Below, piece after piece: positions 28,954 through 39,300 of a stretch of 64,000 nt of DNA. Numbering within the stretch: the first letter of the stretch is position 1; every line of letters starts with the position of its first letter. The stretch is from Pseudolabrys sp. (GTDB lineage: Bacteria; Pseudomonadota; Alphaproteobacteria; Rhizobiales; Xanthobacteraceae). Location of the stretch: assembly GCA_030684935.1 (NCBI GenBank), contig JAUXXH010000042.1, forward strand, positions 1 to 64,000, written 5' to 3'. Below the pieces are notes generated by a model. It saw only the letters and a list, made by a program, of their open reading frames with translations, searched no databases and was not told the origin of the DNA. Position numbers and translations under genes: made by a program.

Positions 28954-29298
28954 TCAAGATGGGCGTAGCGTTCGATCAATCATCTCCAGGACACCGTCCA
29001 AATTCTCGTACACGTCGATGTTGGATACTCGCACGACATGGAAGCCGAAGGCTTCGAGGAATTCAGTTCGTGCGGCGTCGCGGGAAATTTCCGTCGGTGC
29101 GGCGTGTGTCACGCCGTCGACTTCGACAACCAGCTTGCCCTCAATCGTGATAAAGTCCACCACGTACCGGCCGATGGGATGCTGCCGCCGAAACTTCCAG
29201 CGCGCGAGACGGCGCGCCCTAAGCGCTTGCCAAAGCCGGGCTTCGGCGCTGGTCTGGGACACGCGGAGTTTGCGGGCCCTATTTCTGAATCGCTCCAT
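28954..29298 (-). CDS. DUF559 domain protein (Vsr/restriction-endonuclease-like fold)
   Basis: A 114-residue protein, antisense to the trp genes, sitting between trpB and trpA. The DUF559 features are SQTSAEARLWQALRARRL, then FRRQHPIGRYVVDFI, then KLVVEVDGVTHA, then EAFGFHVVRVSN. The D...ExD pattern (VVDF with EVDG) is the catalytic core expected of the PD-(D/E)XK superfamily to which DUF559 belongs, so it looks intact and could be a nuclease. The start codon abuts repeat copy B, so the ribosome binding GAGGGGG is supplied by the repeat, and the stop lies 8 bases from repeat copy A. The coding sequence therefore fills the space between the two repeats. Confidence 0.85.
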   Translation of the reverse strand: MERFRNRARKLRVSQTSAEARLWQALRARRLARWKFRRQHPIGRYVVDFITIEGKLVVEVDGVTHAAPTEISRDAARTEFLEAFGFHVVRVSNIDVYENLDGVLEMIDRTLRPS

Positions 29299-29349
29299 CC
29301 CCCTCACCCGGCTGCTTCGCAGCCGACCTCTCCCCACAGGGGAGAGGTA
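29299..29349 (-). repeat. Two-hairpin GCGAAGC repeat, copy B (right flank of the DUF559 gene)
   Basis: A 51-base unit, the inverted counterpart of copy A at 28895-28945. On the minus strand it reads ACCTCTCCCC, GGGGAGAGGT, TCGGCTGCGAAGCAGCCG and GGTGAGGGGG. The second hairpin is a perfect 7-bp stem around GAA (CGGCTGC-GAA-GCAGCCG). It starts immediately next to the DUF559 start codon and ends 21 bases before the trpA ATG. Confidence 0.85.
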
Positions 29350-29370
29350 TAGCAGAGCCTGACGCCCCGC

Positions 29371-30207
29371 ATGAGCACAACACGCATCGACCGCCGATTC
29401 GCCGCGTTGAAGGACGAAGGCCGCGCCGCGCTGGTGACCTTCACCATGGCCGGCGATCCCGATTACGCGACCTCGTTGGCGGTCGCCAAGGCGCTGCCGA
29501 AAGCCGGCGCCGATGTGATCGAACTCGGCATGCCTTTCACCGATCCGATGGCCGACGGCCCCGCGATCCAGGCGGCCGGCGTGCGCGCCTTGCGCGGCGG
29601 CCAGACCATGATCAAGACGCTCGAGCTGGTGCGCGAATTCCGCAAGGACGACGACGCCACGCCGATCGTGCTGATGGGCTACTACAATCCGATCTACATC
29701 TACGGCGTCGACCGCTTTCTGGTCGACGCCAAGGCGGCAGGTGTCGACGGCCTGATCGTCGTCGATCTGCCGCCGGAGGAAGACGAGGAATTGTGCCTGC
29801 CGGCGCTGAAGGCGGGGCTGAACTTCATCCGGCTGGCGACGCCGACTACCGACGACAAGCGGCTGCCGGCGGTGCTGAACAACACCTCGGGCTTTGTCTA
29901 TTACGTGTCGATCACCGGCATCACCGGCTCGGCTGCGCCTGACGCCGGCAAGGTCGGCGCCGCCGTGGCGCGCATCAAGCGGCACACCAAATTGCCGGTG
30001 GCGGTCGGCTTCGGGGTGCGCAGCGCCGAACAGGCGCGCGGCATTGCCGCGGGCGCCGACGGCGTCGTGGTCGGTTCGGCGCTGGTGGATACAATGCACC
30101 GCTGCTTCGAGAGTCAAGGCAAAGAAGGTGCGGTCAAGGCCGTGACCGACATGGTGTCCGCGATCGCCGAAGGCGTCCGCAGCGCCCGGCAGGTGCCGGC
30201 CGAGTAA
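29371..30207 (+). CDS. trpA: Tryptophan synthase alpha subunit
   Basis: A 278-residue TIM barrel cleaving indole-3-glycerol phosphate to indole. Catalytic glutamate and aspartate are in [32 protein letters not shown] and [10 protein letters not shown] and [11 protein letters not shown] are also typical. The start is preceded by no strong Shine-Dalgarno sequence because the repeat cassette ends 21 bases upstream, so the native upstream sequence, including any coupling to trpB, has been replaced. Confidence 0.96.
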   Translation: MSTTRIDRRFAALKDEGRAALVTFTMAGDPDYATSLAVAKALPKAGADVIELGMPFTDPMADGPAIQAAGVRALRGGQTMIKTLELVREFRKDDDATPIVLMGYYNPIYIYGVDRFLVDAKAAGVDGLIVVDLPPEEDEELCLPALKAGLNFIRLATPTTDDKRLPAVLNNTSGFVYYVSITGITGSAAPDAGKVGAAVARIKRHTKLPVAVGFGVRSAEQARGIAAGADGVVVGSALVDTMHRCFESQGKEGAVKAVTDMVSAIAEGVRSARQVPAE

Positions 30208-30263
30208 CCATCCAGGCGGCGGGCGGTTATAATTCCGTCGGATTGAACCTATATAGGCGGACC

Positions 30264-31154
30264 ATGAACTGGATCAACAACGTCGTCCGGCCGAAGATTC
30301 GCAGCTTCCTGCGTCGCGAGACGCCGGAGAACCTGTGGATCAAGTGTCCGGAGTCCGGCCAGCTCGTCTTCTACAAGGACGTCGAGGCCAACCAGTTCGT
30401 CATTCCGAGTTCCAACTATCACATGCGCATCAGCGGCCCGATGCGGCTGAAGACCATGTTCGACAACGGCGAGTTCGAGGACATTGCGGTGCCGGAGGTC
30501 CAGCTCGATCCGCTCAAGTTTCGCGACGAGCGCCGCTATGCCGACCGGCTGAAGGACGCGCGCATCAAGACCGGCCAGCCCGACGCCATCAAGCTCGGCA
30601 TCGGCCGGCTTGAAGGGCAGATGGTGACCATCGCCGCGCAGGATTTCGATTTCATGGGCGGTTCGCTCGGCATGGCGGCCGGCGAAGCCGTGATTGCCGG
30701 GCTGGAAACGGCGGTGCGGCGCGAGACGCCTTTCGTGATGTTCGCCGCGTCTGGCGGCGCCCGCATGCAGGAAGGCATCCTGTCGCTGATGCAATTGCCG
30801 CGCACCACCGTGGCAATTCAGATGCTGCGCGAGGCCGGCAAGCCCTACATCGTGGTGCTGACCAATCCGACCACCGGCGGCGTCACCGCGTCCTATGCGA
30901 TGCTGGGCGACGTGCACATCGCCGAGCCGGGCGCGCTGATCGGCTTTGCCGGGCCGCGCGTGATCGAGCAGACCATCCGCGAGAAATTGCCGGAAGGCTT
31001 CCAGCGTGCCGAGTACCTCGCCGAACACGGCATGGTCGACATGGTGGTGCACCGGCACAAGTTGCGGGCGACCATCGCCGAACTGTGCCGGCTCTTGACC
31101 AAGACGCCGATGCCGGAAGCGCCGGCGCAACTGCCGGTGCCGGCGCACGCCTAG
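30264..31154 (+). CDS. accD: Acetyl-CoA carboxylase carboxyltransferase subunit beta
   Basis: A 296-residue subunit that transfers the carboxyl group to acetyl-CoA to make malonyl-CoA in fatty acid synthesis. The crotonase-fold core is clear: [70 protein letters not shown]. The N-terminal zinc ribbon expected of AccD (CxxC...CxxC) is degenerate: only Cys28 remains, the second cysteine reads Ser31 and the second pair is absent (FVIPSSN). I recall related Bradyrhizobium proteins with the same change. ATG at 30264 is preferred over the upstream TTG at 30243. Confidence 0.95.
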   Translation: MNWINNVVRPKIRSFLRRETPENLWIKCPESGQLVFYKDVEANQFVIPSSNYHMRISGPMRLKTMFDNGEFEDIAVPEVQLDPLKFRDERRYADRLKDARIKTGQPDAIKLGIGRLEGQMVTIAAQDFDFMGGSLGMAAGEAVIAGLETAVRRETPFVMFAASGGARMQEGILSLMQLPRTTVAIQMLREAGKPYIVVLTNPTTGGVTASYAMLGDVHIAEPGALIGFAGPRVIEQTIREKLPEGFQRAEYLAEHGMVDMVVHRHKLRATIAELCRLLTKTPMPEAPAQLPVPAHA

Positions 31155-31158
31155 TTAA

Positions 31159-32478
31159 ATGACCTATATCGACTCCATCGTCGCGCGGCTGACCGCGCTG
31201 CATCCCAAGCGTATCGACCTGTCGCTCGATCGCCTGCAGCGGCTGCTCGCCGCGCTCGATCATCCCGAGCGCAAGCTGCCGCCGGTGATTCACGTCGCCG
31301 GCACCAACGGCAAGGGTTCGACCATCGCCTTTCTGCGCGCGATCCTGGAAGCCGCCGGCCAGCGCGTCCACGTCTATACTTCGCCGCATCTGGTGCGCTT
31401 CAACGAGCGCTTTCGGCTCGGCGCTTTCGGCGAGGGCCGTCTTGCCGGCGACGATGAGTTGATGGCGGCGCTGGAGCAGTGCGAACGCGCCAATGCCGGC
31501 GCGCCGATCACCGTCTTTGAAATCACCACCGCCGCGGGCTTCCTGCTGTTCGCGCAGTATCCGGCCGACGTGCTGCTGCTGGAAGTCGGTCTCGGCGGCC
31601 GGCTTGACGCGACCAATGTGATCGACGATCCGCTCGCCACCATCATCACCCGCATCTCGATCGACCACACCGACTTTCTCGGCGACTCGCTGGAGAAGAT
31701 CGCGGCCGAGAAGGCCGGTATCCTCAAGCGCGGCGTGCCGGCCATTGTCGCGTCGCAGCCGCGCGATGCGCTGGCGGTCATCGAGCGTCAGGCGGCGCGA
31801 CTCAACGCGCCGCTCACGATCGCCGGCGAGGACTGGACTGCGACCGAAGAACGCGGCCGGCTGGTGTACCAGGACGAGGCCGGTCTGCTCGACCTGCCGG
31901 CGCCGAAGCTGTACGGCCGCCACCAGTTCGAAAACGCGGGCCTGGCCATTTCCGCGCTGCGTGCGCTGCCGCTGTTCCGCATTCCTCCGGCGGCGTTCGA
32001 AGCCGGCATGGTCAAGGCTGACTGGCCGGCGCGGCTGCACCGGCTCGCCGCCGGCGCGCTGGTCGATCTGGTGCCGGAGGGCAGTGAGCTTTGGCTCGAC
32101 GGCGGCCACAATCCCGACGGCGGCCGCGCCATCGCCGCCGCGCTGGCCGATCTGGAGGAGCGCGTATCGCGCCCGCTGGTGCTGATCGTCGGCATGATCG
32201 CCAGCAAGGATGTCGACGGCTTCTTGCGCAATTTCACCGGGCTGGCGCGGCGGCTGATCGCCGTGCCAGTGCCCAGCGCCGACAAGGGCGTACCGGCCGA
32301 GGCGGTGGCGGAAGCTGCACGGGCGCTCGATCTGCCGGCGGTGGCGCGCGGCAATCTCACCGAGGCGCTCGACGCGGTGCGCAAGCTCGATCTCGATCCG
32401 CCGCCACGCATCCTGATCACGGGGTCGCTGTATCTCGCCGGCGATGTGCTGCGCGAGAACGGCACGCTGCCGCAATAA
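31159..32478 (+). CDS. folC: Bifunctional folylpolyglutamate synthase/dihydrofolate synthase
   Basis: A 439-residue ATP-dependent ligase adding glutamate to dihydropteroate and to folates. The nucleotide-binding loop is HVAGTNGKGSTIAFL, followed by YTSPHLVRFNERF and EVGLGGRLDATNV (Mg2+ region), SIDHTDFLGDSLEKIAAEKAGI, and LWLDGGHNPDGGRA. Length is normal. It starts 4 bases after accD and ends in a bidirectional hairpin facing trxA. Confidence 0.95.
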   Translation: MTYIDSIVARLTALHPKRIDLSLDRLQRLLAALDHPERKLPPVIHVAGTNGKGSTIAFLRAILEAAGQRVHVYTSPHLVRFNERFRLGAFGEGRLAGDDELMAALEQCERANAGAPITVFEITTAAGFLLFAQYPADVLLLEVGLGGRLDATNVIDDPLATIITRISIDHTDFLGDSLEKIAAEKAGILKRGVPAIVASQPRDALAVIERQAARLNAPLTIAGEDWTATEERGRLVYQDEAGLLDLPAPKLYGRHQFENAGLAISALRALPLFRIPPAAFEAGMVKADWPARLHRLAAGALVDLVPEGSELWLDGGHNPDGGRAIAAALADLEERVSRPLVLIVGMIASKDVDGFLRNFTGLARRLIAVPVPSADKGVPAEAVAEAARALDLPAVARGNLTEALDAVRKLDLDPPPRILITGSLYLAGDVLRENGTLPQ

Positions 32479-32505
32479 AAATGGCCGGGAAAACCCGGCC
32501 ATTTT
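32478..32505. terminator. Bidirectional terminator between folC and trxA
   Basis: A perfect 12-bp stem, AAAATGGCCGGG / CCCGGCCATTTT with an AAAA loop, begins within the folC stop codon. On each strand the stem starts with an A/T run, so it can stop transcription of folC (plus) and of trxA (minus, stop at 32525). Confidence 0.85.
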
Positions 32506-32524
32506 CTGAAAATATCAAGCCGGC

Positions 32525-32845
32525 TCAGACCGCGCCGCTGATCCACTGATGCAGCTTCTGCTTCGGCGCGGCGCCGACCTGGCGCGAGGCGATCTCGCCG
32601 TTCTTGAACATCAGCAGCGTCGGGATCGACATGATGCCGTATTTGGCGGCGGTGGCCGGGTTCTCGTCGACGTTCAGCTTGACGATCTTGACCTTGTCGC
32701 CGACCTGGCCGGAGATTTCATCCAGCGCCGGCGCGATCATGCGGCACGGGCCGCACCATTCCGCCCAGAAGTCCACCACCACCGGTTCGGACGACTTGAG
32801 AACGTCCGCTTCGAAGCTTGCGTCCGAGGTTTTGCCGACGGCCAT
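32525..32845 (-). CDS. trxA: Thioredoxin
   Basis: A 106-residue thioredoxin with active site [14 protein letters not shown], the cis-proline in [11 protein letters not shown], and the full fold. It reduces disulfides in the cytoplasm. A GGAACTCCCC stretch precedes the ATG. It lies 93 bases downstream of addA on the same strand, as in related genomes. Confidence 0.97.
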   Translation of the reverse strand: MAVGKTSDASFEADVLKSSEPVVVDFWAEWCGPCRMIAPALDEISGQVGDKVKIVKLNVDENPATAAKYGIMSIPTLLMFKNGEIASRQVGAAPKQKLHQWISGAV

Positions 32846-32938
32846 GGGGAGTTCCTCGCCTTGAGTTGGCGGCGCGACAGGGCGCCACAGTGGAAGGCTG
32901 CGAACCTATGAATGCCGTCCGGCAGCGTCAAGCTGAAC

Positions 32939-35900
32939 TCACGCGGAGGTGACCCGCGCCAGCGCCTGGTCCAGCAGCTCGGCGGAAAGCTCCATGAGAT
33001 CAGGGACTTCAGTCCAGATCAGCGCGGCGCGAATGGGCCGGTCCGGATACAAGTTGGCCAGCACCGCGCGGTACAGCGCGAGCTGCCGCACATACGGGCG
33101 CGGAATGTTTTCGATTCGCCGCGGCGGTGGCCGGTTGGTCTTGAAGTCGCCGATCAGCACGGCGCCGGGCGTGATGACCAGACGGTCGATCTGGCCGGAC
33201 ACGCGCACGGTCCGGCCGCCGATCGTGACACGGCCGACCAGCGGCACCTCGGCCCGGCTGCCGGGCGCAAACAGTTCGCTAAAGCGCGCATCGGCCAGCA
33301 CACCCATCACCTGTGAAGTCAAGGTCTCGCGCTCGCCGGCGTCGAGTTTGTCGCCGGCCCGGGCGAGGTAGTCCGCTGCCGCTTGCGCGCGGCGCTCGGC
33401 CGGCACGTCCGGCAGCGACTGCAGCAGCCGGTGCACCAGCGACCCGCGCAGCCGCGCTTGTTCGTCGCCGGTCGCGGGATGCCGCGAGTCGTCATCGTCG
33501 TCGCCGCCCGACGGCGTGACGGAGCGCAAGGCTTGCGCGCCGGATGTCACATTGGCGGTCAGCCAAGGCGGCAGCGCGATCGCGACGGGCGGCGGCGGCG
33601 TAACCGGGATTCTGTCTTCTGCTGCCGGCCCGGGATTCTTGCGATAGCGCCGCACCTCGCCGCTGCCGTCGTCGGCGGCTTCCGTCACGCAGAGATCGCC
33701 CAGCGCGACGTCGACCAGTTGGTACCAGCAGCCGTCCGGAATTTTCTTGTCGCCCTGCGTGCCGCAGATCGCCAGCCGCTCGGCCGCACGGGTCATCGCC
33801 ACGTACAGCAGCCGCCGGTATTCGTCGCGCGCCTCCGTTTGCGTCGCCGCGCGGGCATCGGCCATGGCGGCGACATCTTCCGTACGTGCAACGCCCCACA
33901 CCAGGGCGCCTTCGGCCAGCGGCAGCAGCCGCGGATCCTTCGGCCCGGCCGGCTTGGTGGTGGTGTCGGCGAGAATGACGGTGTTGGCTTCCAGCCCCTT
34001 GGCGCCGTGCACGGTCATCACGCGCACTTCGTCGCGCCCCATCTCCATGTCGCGTTTCACATCGCGCGATGATGTCCGCAGCCAGGCCATGAAGCCTTGC
34101 AGCGACGGCGTCTCGCCCGCCTCGTAGGTCAGCGCCACGTTGAGGAATTCGTCGATCGCGTCGTTGGCCTCCGGTCCCAGCCGCGCCAGCATCTTCTGCC
34201 GGCCGCGCAAGGCGCCGAGCACATGGGCAAAGAACGCGAACGGCGTCAGTTGCCGTGCCGCATGCGCCATATGCTCAAGCGCCCGTTCAGTGTCCGCGAA
34301 CGCCGCGTCGGGTTTGCTCTTGGCGCGCAGGCTGTCGCGCAAAGACATTGTGCCGCGATCCCAGGCGAGCGCGAACAACTGTTCCTCGCTCAGGCCGAAC
34401 AGCGGGCTCTTGAGAACGCTGGCCAGTGCCAGGTCGTCGTCTGGCAGCAACAGCGCGTCGGCCAGCGCCATCAGGTCCATCACGGCGATATGCTGGGTCA
34501 GCACCAGCCGGTCGGCGCCGGCCACCGGCACGCCGGCGGTCTTGAGCGCGCGAATGATCGCCTCGAACAGCGGGCCGCGCTGGCGCACCAGCACCAGCAC
34601 GTCGCCGGGCCGCAGCCCCTTGGACATCCAGATTTTCACGTGCGCGGCGATCTTGCGCGCCAGCAGCACCCGCGGACTTTCCTCGCTCTCGGTGTCGAAC
34701 GGCGCGTCCCAGCCTTCCATCTCGCGGCGTGGTTCCGGCGCGATCAGCGGCCACAGCTCGACCAGACCCGGCGCCGCGCCGGGCAACGAAATATGCGGCG
34801 GAATGCCGCCAGCGTCGGTGGTGATGCTGCTGAAATTCTCCGGCGCGCGGAACACCTGATCGACCGAGCCGAGCACGCTCTCGCCGGACCGGAACGAGTG
34901 GTGGAATTTCAGCTCGCGCCAGCCCTGCTCCGGCGTGTTGAATTGCCGGGCAAAGACGCGGCGGTTGTCGTCGAAGGCCTTCGGCGCCGCGCCCTGAAAC
35001 GAGAAGATCGATTGTTTTTCGTCGCCGACCGCAAACACCGTGCGCTTTGTATTGGCGCGCGCGCCGCCGGGCGTGAATTCGGAAACAATCGTGCCGATCA
35101 CCGACCACTGTTTCGGGCTGGTGTCCTGCGCCTCGTCGATCAGCACGTGGTCGATGCCGAGATCGAGTTTGTACAGCACCCAGGCGGCCGACGACCGCGA
35201 AAACAGATCGAGCGTCTTGTCGATCAGGTCTTCGTAATCGAGCAGGGCGCGGCGGTCCTTCTCCGACTGATAGCGCGCGATCACCTCGGCGGCGATGGTG
35301 ACCAGGGCAGATGTGCGGTCACGGGCGCGCACCGCGCGCTCGCGCGCCAGCAACTGGCAGACGCGGTCCTGTTCGGCCAGCAGCCGCGCCAGCCAGTCGG
35401 GGTGCCGCTGCGCCAGCGCCTTGGTGATCAGGTTTTTGCGTGGCGCCAGTTCGGTGGTGCAGAACACTTTCAGATAATTGTCGACCCGCTCCCGGCCGGC
35501 CGCGTCACGCGCGGCCTCAAGCGCCATGCTGTGCTTCTGGTCCGACACCGTGCCGGCATCCAGAATTTCGATCAGGCCGGGCCACTCGGCGACCGGGATC
35601 AGCGACCGGGAGAAGAATTCCTGCTCGACCGATTCGATCGTGTCATCGGGGGAAAGGCCGAACGTGGCCGACAGTTCGGCCATGGCGGCGTCGACGCTGC
35701 CGGCGCGCGCAATCCAGGCATTGATGACATCACGCTTCTTGATGGCGTCGCCGACGACGGCCATGAAGGTGGTGTCGGCAGCGACGATGATGGCGCTCGC
35801 CAGCGCGCGGCCGAGCGCGCTGTCCGGCTTCGCGGAGGCTTCCAGCAGCACGTCCAGCGTCAATTTGTTGAGAAGTTGGGCCGTCGTGGCCTCGTCCAGC

Positions 35901-36349
35901 ACGGTGAAGCGGGCGGCGACATTGGCCTCGAAGGGAAACTGGTGCAGCAGCCGCGTGCAGAAGGCGTGAATGGTCTGCACCTTCAGCCCGCCGGGCGTCT
36001 CCAGCGCCGAGGCGAACAGCCGCCGCGCCCGCGCCCGCAGCGCGGCACTGGGCGCGGCGCCGGTCGACCCCCGGATCTTCTCATCCAGCGCCGCGTCGTC
36101 GAGCGTGGTCCATTCCGCCAGCGTGCCGAACACGCGGTTGGCCATGTTGGCGGCGGCGGCCTTGGTGAAGGTGATGCAGAGAATCTTGGCCGGGTCGCAG
36201 CCGCGCAGCAGCAGGTTTATCACGCGCTGCGCCAGCACGTGGGTCTTGCCGGCGCCGGCATTGGCGGACACGAAGGCGGAGATATCCGGATCGGCGGCGC
36301 TGATCTGAACGTCGAGGACTTCGGGGGGGATGATGCGGGAGGAGGTCAT
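32939..36349 (-). CDS. addA: ATP-dependent helicase/nuclease subunit AddA
   Basis: A 1136-residue UvrD-like helicase-nuclease that, with AddB, processes double-strand DNA breaks for RecA loading. Walker A is SANAGAGKTHVLAQRVI, motif II is VLIDEAQDTSPKQW, motif III is DEKQSIFSFQGA, motif V includes MTVHGAKGLEANTV, motif VI is YVAMTRAAERL. The C-terminal nuclease core is VLIGDFKTNRPP, the PD-(D/E)XK metal and lysine pattern. Start at 36349 overlaps the addB stop by 4 bases (ATGA); the longer frame is addB read in another frame. The alphaproteobacterial AddA is somewhat shorter than that of Firmicutes. Confidence 0.94.
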   Translation of the reverse strand: MTSSRIIPPEVLDVQISAADPDISAFVSANAGAGKTHVLAQRVINLLLRGCDPAKILCITFTKAAAANMANRVFGTLAEWTTLDDAALDEKIRGSTGAAPSAALRARARRLFASALETPGGLKVQTIHAFCTRLLHQFPFEANVAARFTVLDEATTAQLLNKLTLDVLLEASAKPDSALGRALASAIIVAADTTFMAVVGDAIKKRDVINAWIARAGSVDAAMAELSATFGLSPDDTIESVEQEFFSRSLIPVAEWPGLIEILDAGTVSDQKHSMALEAARDAAGRERVDNYLKVFCTTELAPRKNLITKALAQRHPDWLARLLAEQDRVCQLLARERAVRARDRTSALVTIAAEVIARYQSEKDRRALLDYEDLIDKTLDLFSRSSAAWVLYKLDLGIDHVLIDEAQDTSPKQWSVIGTIVSEFTPGGARANTKRTVFAVGDEKQSIFSFQGAAPKAFDDNRRVFARQFNTPEQGWRELKFHHSFRSGESVLGSVDQVFRAPENFSSITTDAGGIPPHISLPGAAPGLVELWPLIAPEPRREMEGWDAPFDTESEESPRVLLARKIAAHVKIWMSKGLRPGDVLVLVRQRGPLFEAIIRALKTAGVPVAGADRLVLTQHIAVMDLMALADALLLPDDDLALASVLKSPLFGLSEEQLFALAWDRGTMSLRDSLRAKSKPDAAFADTERALEHMAHAARQLTPFAFFAHVLGALRGRQKMLARLGPEANDAIDEFLNVALTYEAGETPSLQGFMAWLRTSSRDVKRDMEMGRDEVRVMTVHGAKGLEANTVILADTTTKPAGPKDPRLLPLAEGALVWGVARTEDVAAMADARAATQTEARDEYRRLLYVAMTRAAERLAICGTQGDKKIPDGCWYQLVDVALGDLCVTEAADDGSGEVRRYRKNPGPAAEDRIPVTPPPPVAIALPPWLTANVTSGAQALRSVTPSGGDDDDDSRHPATGDEQARLRGSLVHRLLQSLPDVPAERRAQAAADYLARAGDKLDAGERETLTSQVMGVLADARFSELFAPGSRAEVPLVGRVTIGGRTVRVSGQIDRLVITPGAVLIGDFKTNRPPPRRIENIPRPYVRQLALYRAVLANLYPDRPIRAALIWTEVPDLMELSAELLDQALARVTSA

Positions 36350-39300
36350 TCTTCGCCCTCCTCCTCGCCGCCGCTCAGCGACCATTCCTTCACCCGCGCC
36401 AGGTGGTCGTAGTCGCCGTAGTGGTTCTTCCACATCGGATGGATCAGCGACAGATACGGCGTTGCTTCGTCCTCGAACGTGGCCGCAAGCTGCTTCAGCC
36501 GCGTCAACGCATGCTCGCCTTGCGTATCGGGCGTGCCCTCCTTGAACTCGATCTCTATCGGCTTGCCGGCCGGGTTGCCGCCTTTCAGCGTGACATAGGT
36601 GATCTCGACCACCGGTCCGGCGGCGAGGTTCTTGAACGCCCCGGCGCGCAGCATCGCCGCCTCCAGCGTCAATTGCGGCGCCAGTCCGGTGCGGACCTGC
36701 TTTTCCGTGCGCGCCGCGCCGGTCTTGTAGTCGATGATGGCGTAGCGGTTGTTGCGCCGGCGCTCGATCCGATCGGCGATGCCGGACAGGGTGAATTCGC
36801 GCGTCCCGGCGGGGAATGTCAGCTCGCCGCGGATCTCGGCGTGCAGGGTCGCGACGTCAGCGCGGCGCGCCATGTCCCAGCTTGCGAACCACTGCGCGAT
36901 GCGCAGATAGCGCGGCCACCAGAACGCGCGCGCTTCCGGATAATCGTGCAGTGTCGCGAAATGCTTTTCGCCCAGTGCCAGCAGTTCCTTCATTGGATCG
37001 GCCGGGGCCTTGTCGGCGAACAGTTTTGTATAGTCGCCGATGGCGCCGTGGATAACGTTGCCGCGGTCGCGCGCGCCCGGCAGCGTGTCGACCGCATCGA
37101 GCGGCTGCAGGCGCAGGATGTGCTTGGCGTAGATGGTGTAGGGATCGCGCAGCCAGTCCTCGATGGCGGTGACCGACAGTTTCAAGGGCCGTGCCGCGAC
37201 CGGTGGTGTCGGCGCCGGCCGCTCCGCGGCCTTCACCTGCGCCGGATGATCGAGCGCGCGGGCCCACTCCACATAGGCGTTGCCGCGCGCCAGCACGCTC
37301 TTCCAGCGCGCATCGCCCGCGAGCGCGGCGATGCGCTGCACGAAGCGCGAGGTGACCGTCGGCGCGCCGGCGAGTTTGGCCGCGCGGCTGAGGATCACCT
37401 CCGGTGCGCCCAAAGCCTGGGCAAAGTCGTGCGCGGAAAGCCCGATGCGCCGCTCCGGCGGATCGAGGCCAAGGTCTCGCCGCATCGGCCGGCTCAGCCA
37501 CGGCTCGCTGCGCGTCTCCGGCGGCCATGTCGCTTCATTGAGACCGCCGAGGATGACGCGGTCGATCGCCTGCAGACGCGCCTCGAGCGGACCGTAGATG
37601 TGCACGCGCACGTCGCGCGTTTCCGGGCGGCGCACGGTGCCGTCGCCGACAGCGGTGCGAAACACTTCCGGATAATCGCTGCGGGCCACCGACAGGCTGT
37701 TGGCAGTTGGACTTGTCTGCAGATCGTCGAAGGCGCGCGCCAGCGCCGCGCCGTCATGGCCGGCGAGGGCCGCGATTTCGCCGGTCTCATCCTTGCTCAG
37801 CGTGGCGATCGTGTCCGCATGCGCCTTCGCCAGCGCTGCCAGCTTGTGGTCGTGCGGCCGCAGTGTTTCCAGCGGCGCCAGCGCCGCGCCGAGCCGGGCG
37901 ACCAGTTCGGCGGCGACGTCGAATTCGTCGTCGGCGATCAGCCAGCGCGGATCGCTGCGGTGCAGCTGGTCGCGGTTGTTGCGGAAGCTCGACAGCGCGG
38001 CGGCGAGGGCGTCGGAGCCGGGGCGCGGCCGCGGCCCGCGCAGCAGCGCGCGCTCCAGCGCCGCGATGGCGGCATTATGTGCGCCCGGCGGACGGCCGAG
38101 CCGCAGCAGCGGATGCTTCAGCAGCGCCAGCAGCGTCACCGGCTCCAGTCCTTTCAGCGCCGTCTCCGCCGCCAGCCGCGCGAACACGCCGGCCGGCGTG
38201 TCGGCGAGCGCGTCGCCGCCGGAATCGTCCACCGGCACCTGCCAGCGTTGCAGTGCCGCGACCACGCGGCGCGCCAGCGCGCGGTCGGGCGTCACCAGCG
38301 CTGCGGTCTTGCCCGGCGTCTCGACCGCCTCCCGCAGCGCCACGGCGATCGCCAGCGCTTCTTCCTCGGCGTTGGCGGCTTCGATCATGCCGAGGGTGGC
38401 GACGGCGTTGGCGGCAGCATCGGCAAAGCCGGCAGATGCGCGGCGCTGCTGCCAGCGTTCGGTGGTGGCGGCGGGGCGGAGCGCCTCCGACACCAGCCGC
38501 TCGCGGCTGTGCGATGCCGGATCACCCAGCGTCATGACCTCGCTCCGGCCGATGCCGATACGCTCCAGCAGCGCATGCATGGCGAACTGGGCGTGTCCGG
38601 CACAGGCGGCGCCGTCATGGGTCGGATCATCGGCGCTGCCGCCGATGGTCCGCCACGAATCGTCGTCCAGATCCGTATCAAGCCCGGGCAGCACGACCGC
38701 GCCATGCGGCAGTGTCGCGATGGTGGCGAGCAGCCGCGCGGTGGCCGGCATCGAGCCGGTGGAGCCGGCGGCGATCACCGGCGCGTTGCTGCCGGCCATG
38801 CGCCGGGCTTCAGCCTCGATCAGCCGGTCGCGCCGTTCCGCCTGCTCGATACGGCCCAGTTCGGCGAGCTGGGCGGGCCAGAAATCGCGGGCAATCTTGA
38901 GAAAACGCAGCGATTTCTGCCAGAACTCGTCGAGATCGTCCGGCACCAGCGTGTCGAGCCGGTCCCAGCCGATCTGCCGCGTCGTCATGTCGTCCATCAG
39001 CCGGGCCAAGTCGTCGGCGAGGCCCAGTGCCGCCGACGGCGTGTTGGCGATCAGCGGCGAGCCGGCCGCGCCGCGCACTTCGGCGGTGTTGGCCCATTGC
39101 AGGATCAGTTGCGCCAGCAACAGGCGGCGCTCCAGCGATTCGATGCCGCGCGGCAGCGCCAGCGACGACTCGGCAATATCGCCGGTCGCCGCCTGGGCAA
39201 AGATGATCTCGTCCTCGTCGATATCGCCGAGCGGCACGATGCGCGGCAGAATTGCCGCGTTGCCGTCGAGCGCGTCGAGAAAGGCGTCGCGCGCCAGCCG

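Noticed and set aside
30883-32502. A 539-codon minus-strand frame opposite accD/folC
   Set aside because: Shadow of folC, with no recognisable domain.
34097-36412. A 771-codon open frame opposite addA
   Set aside because: Antisense shadow, same composition argument; addA has complete helicase motifs.
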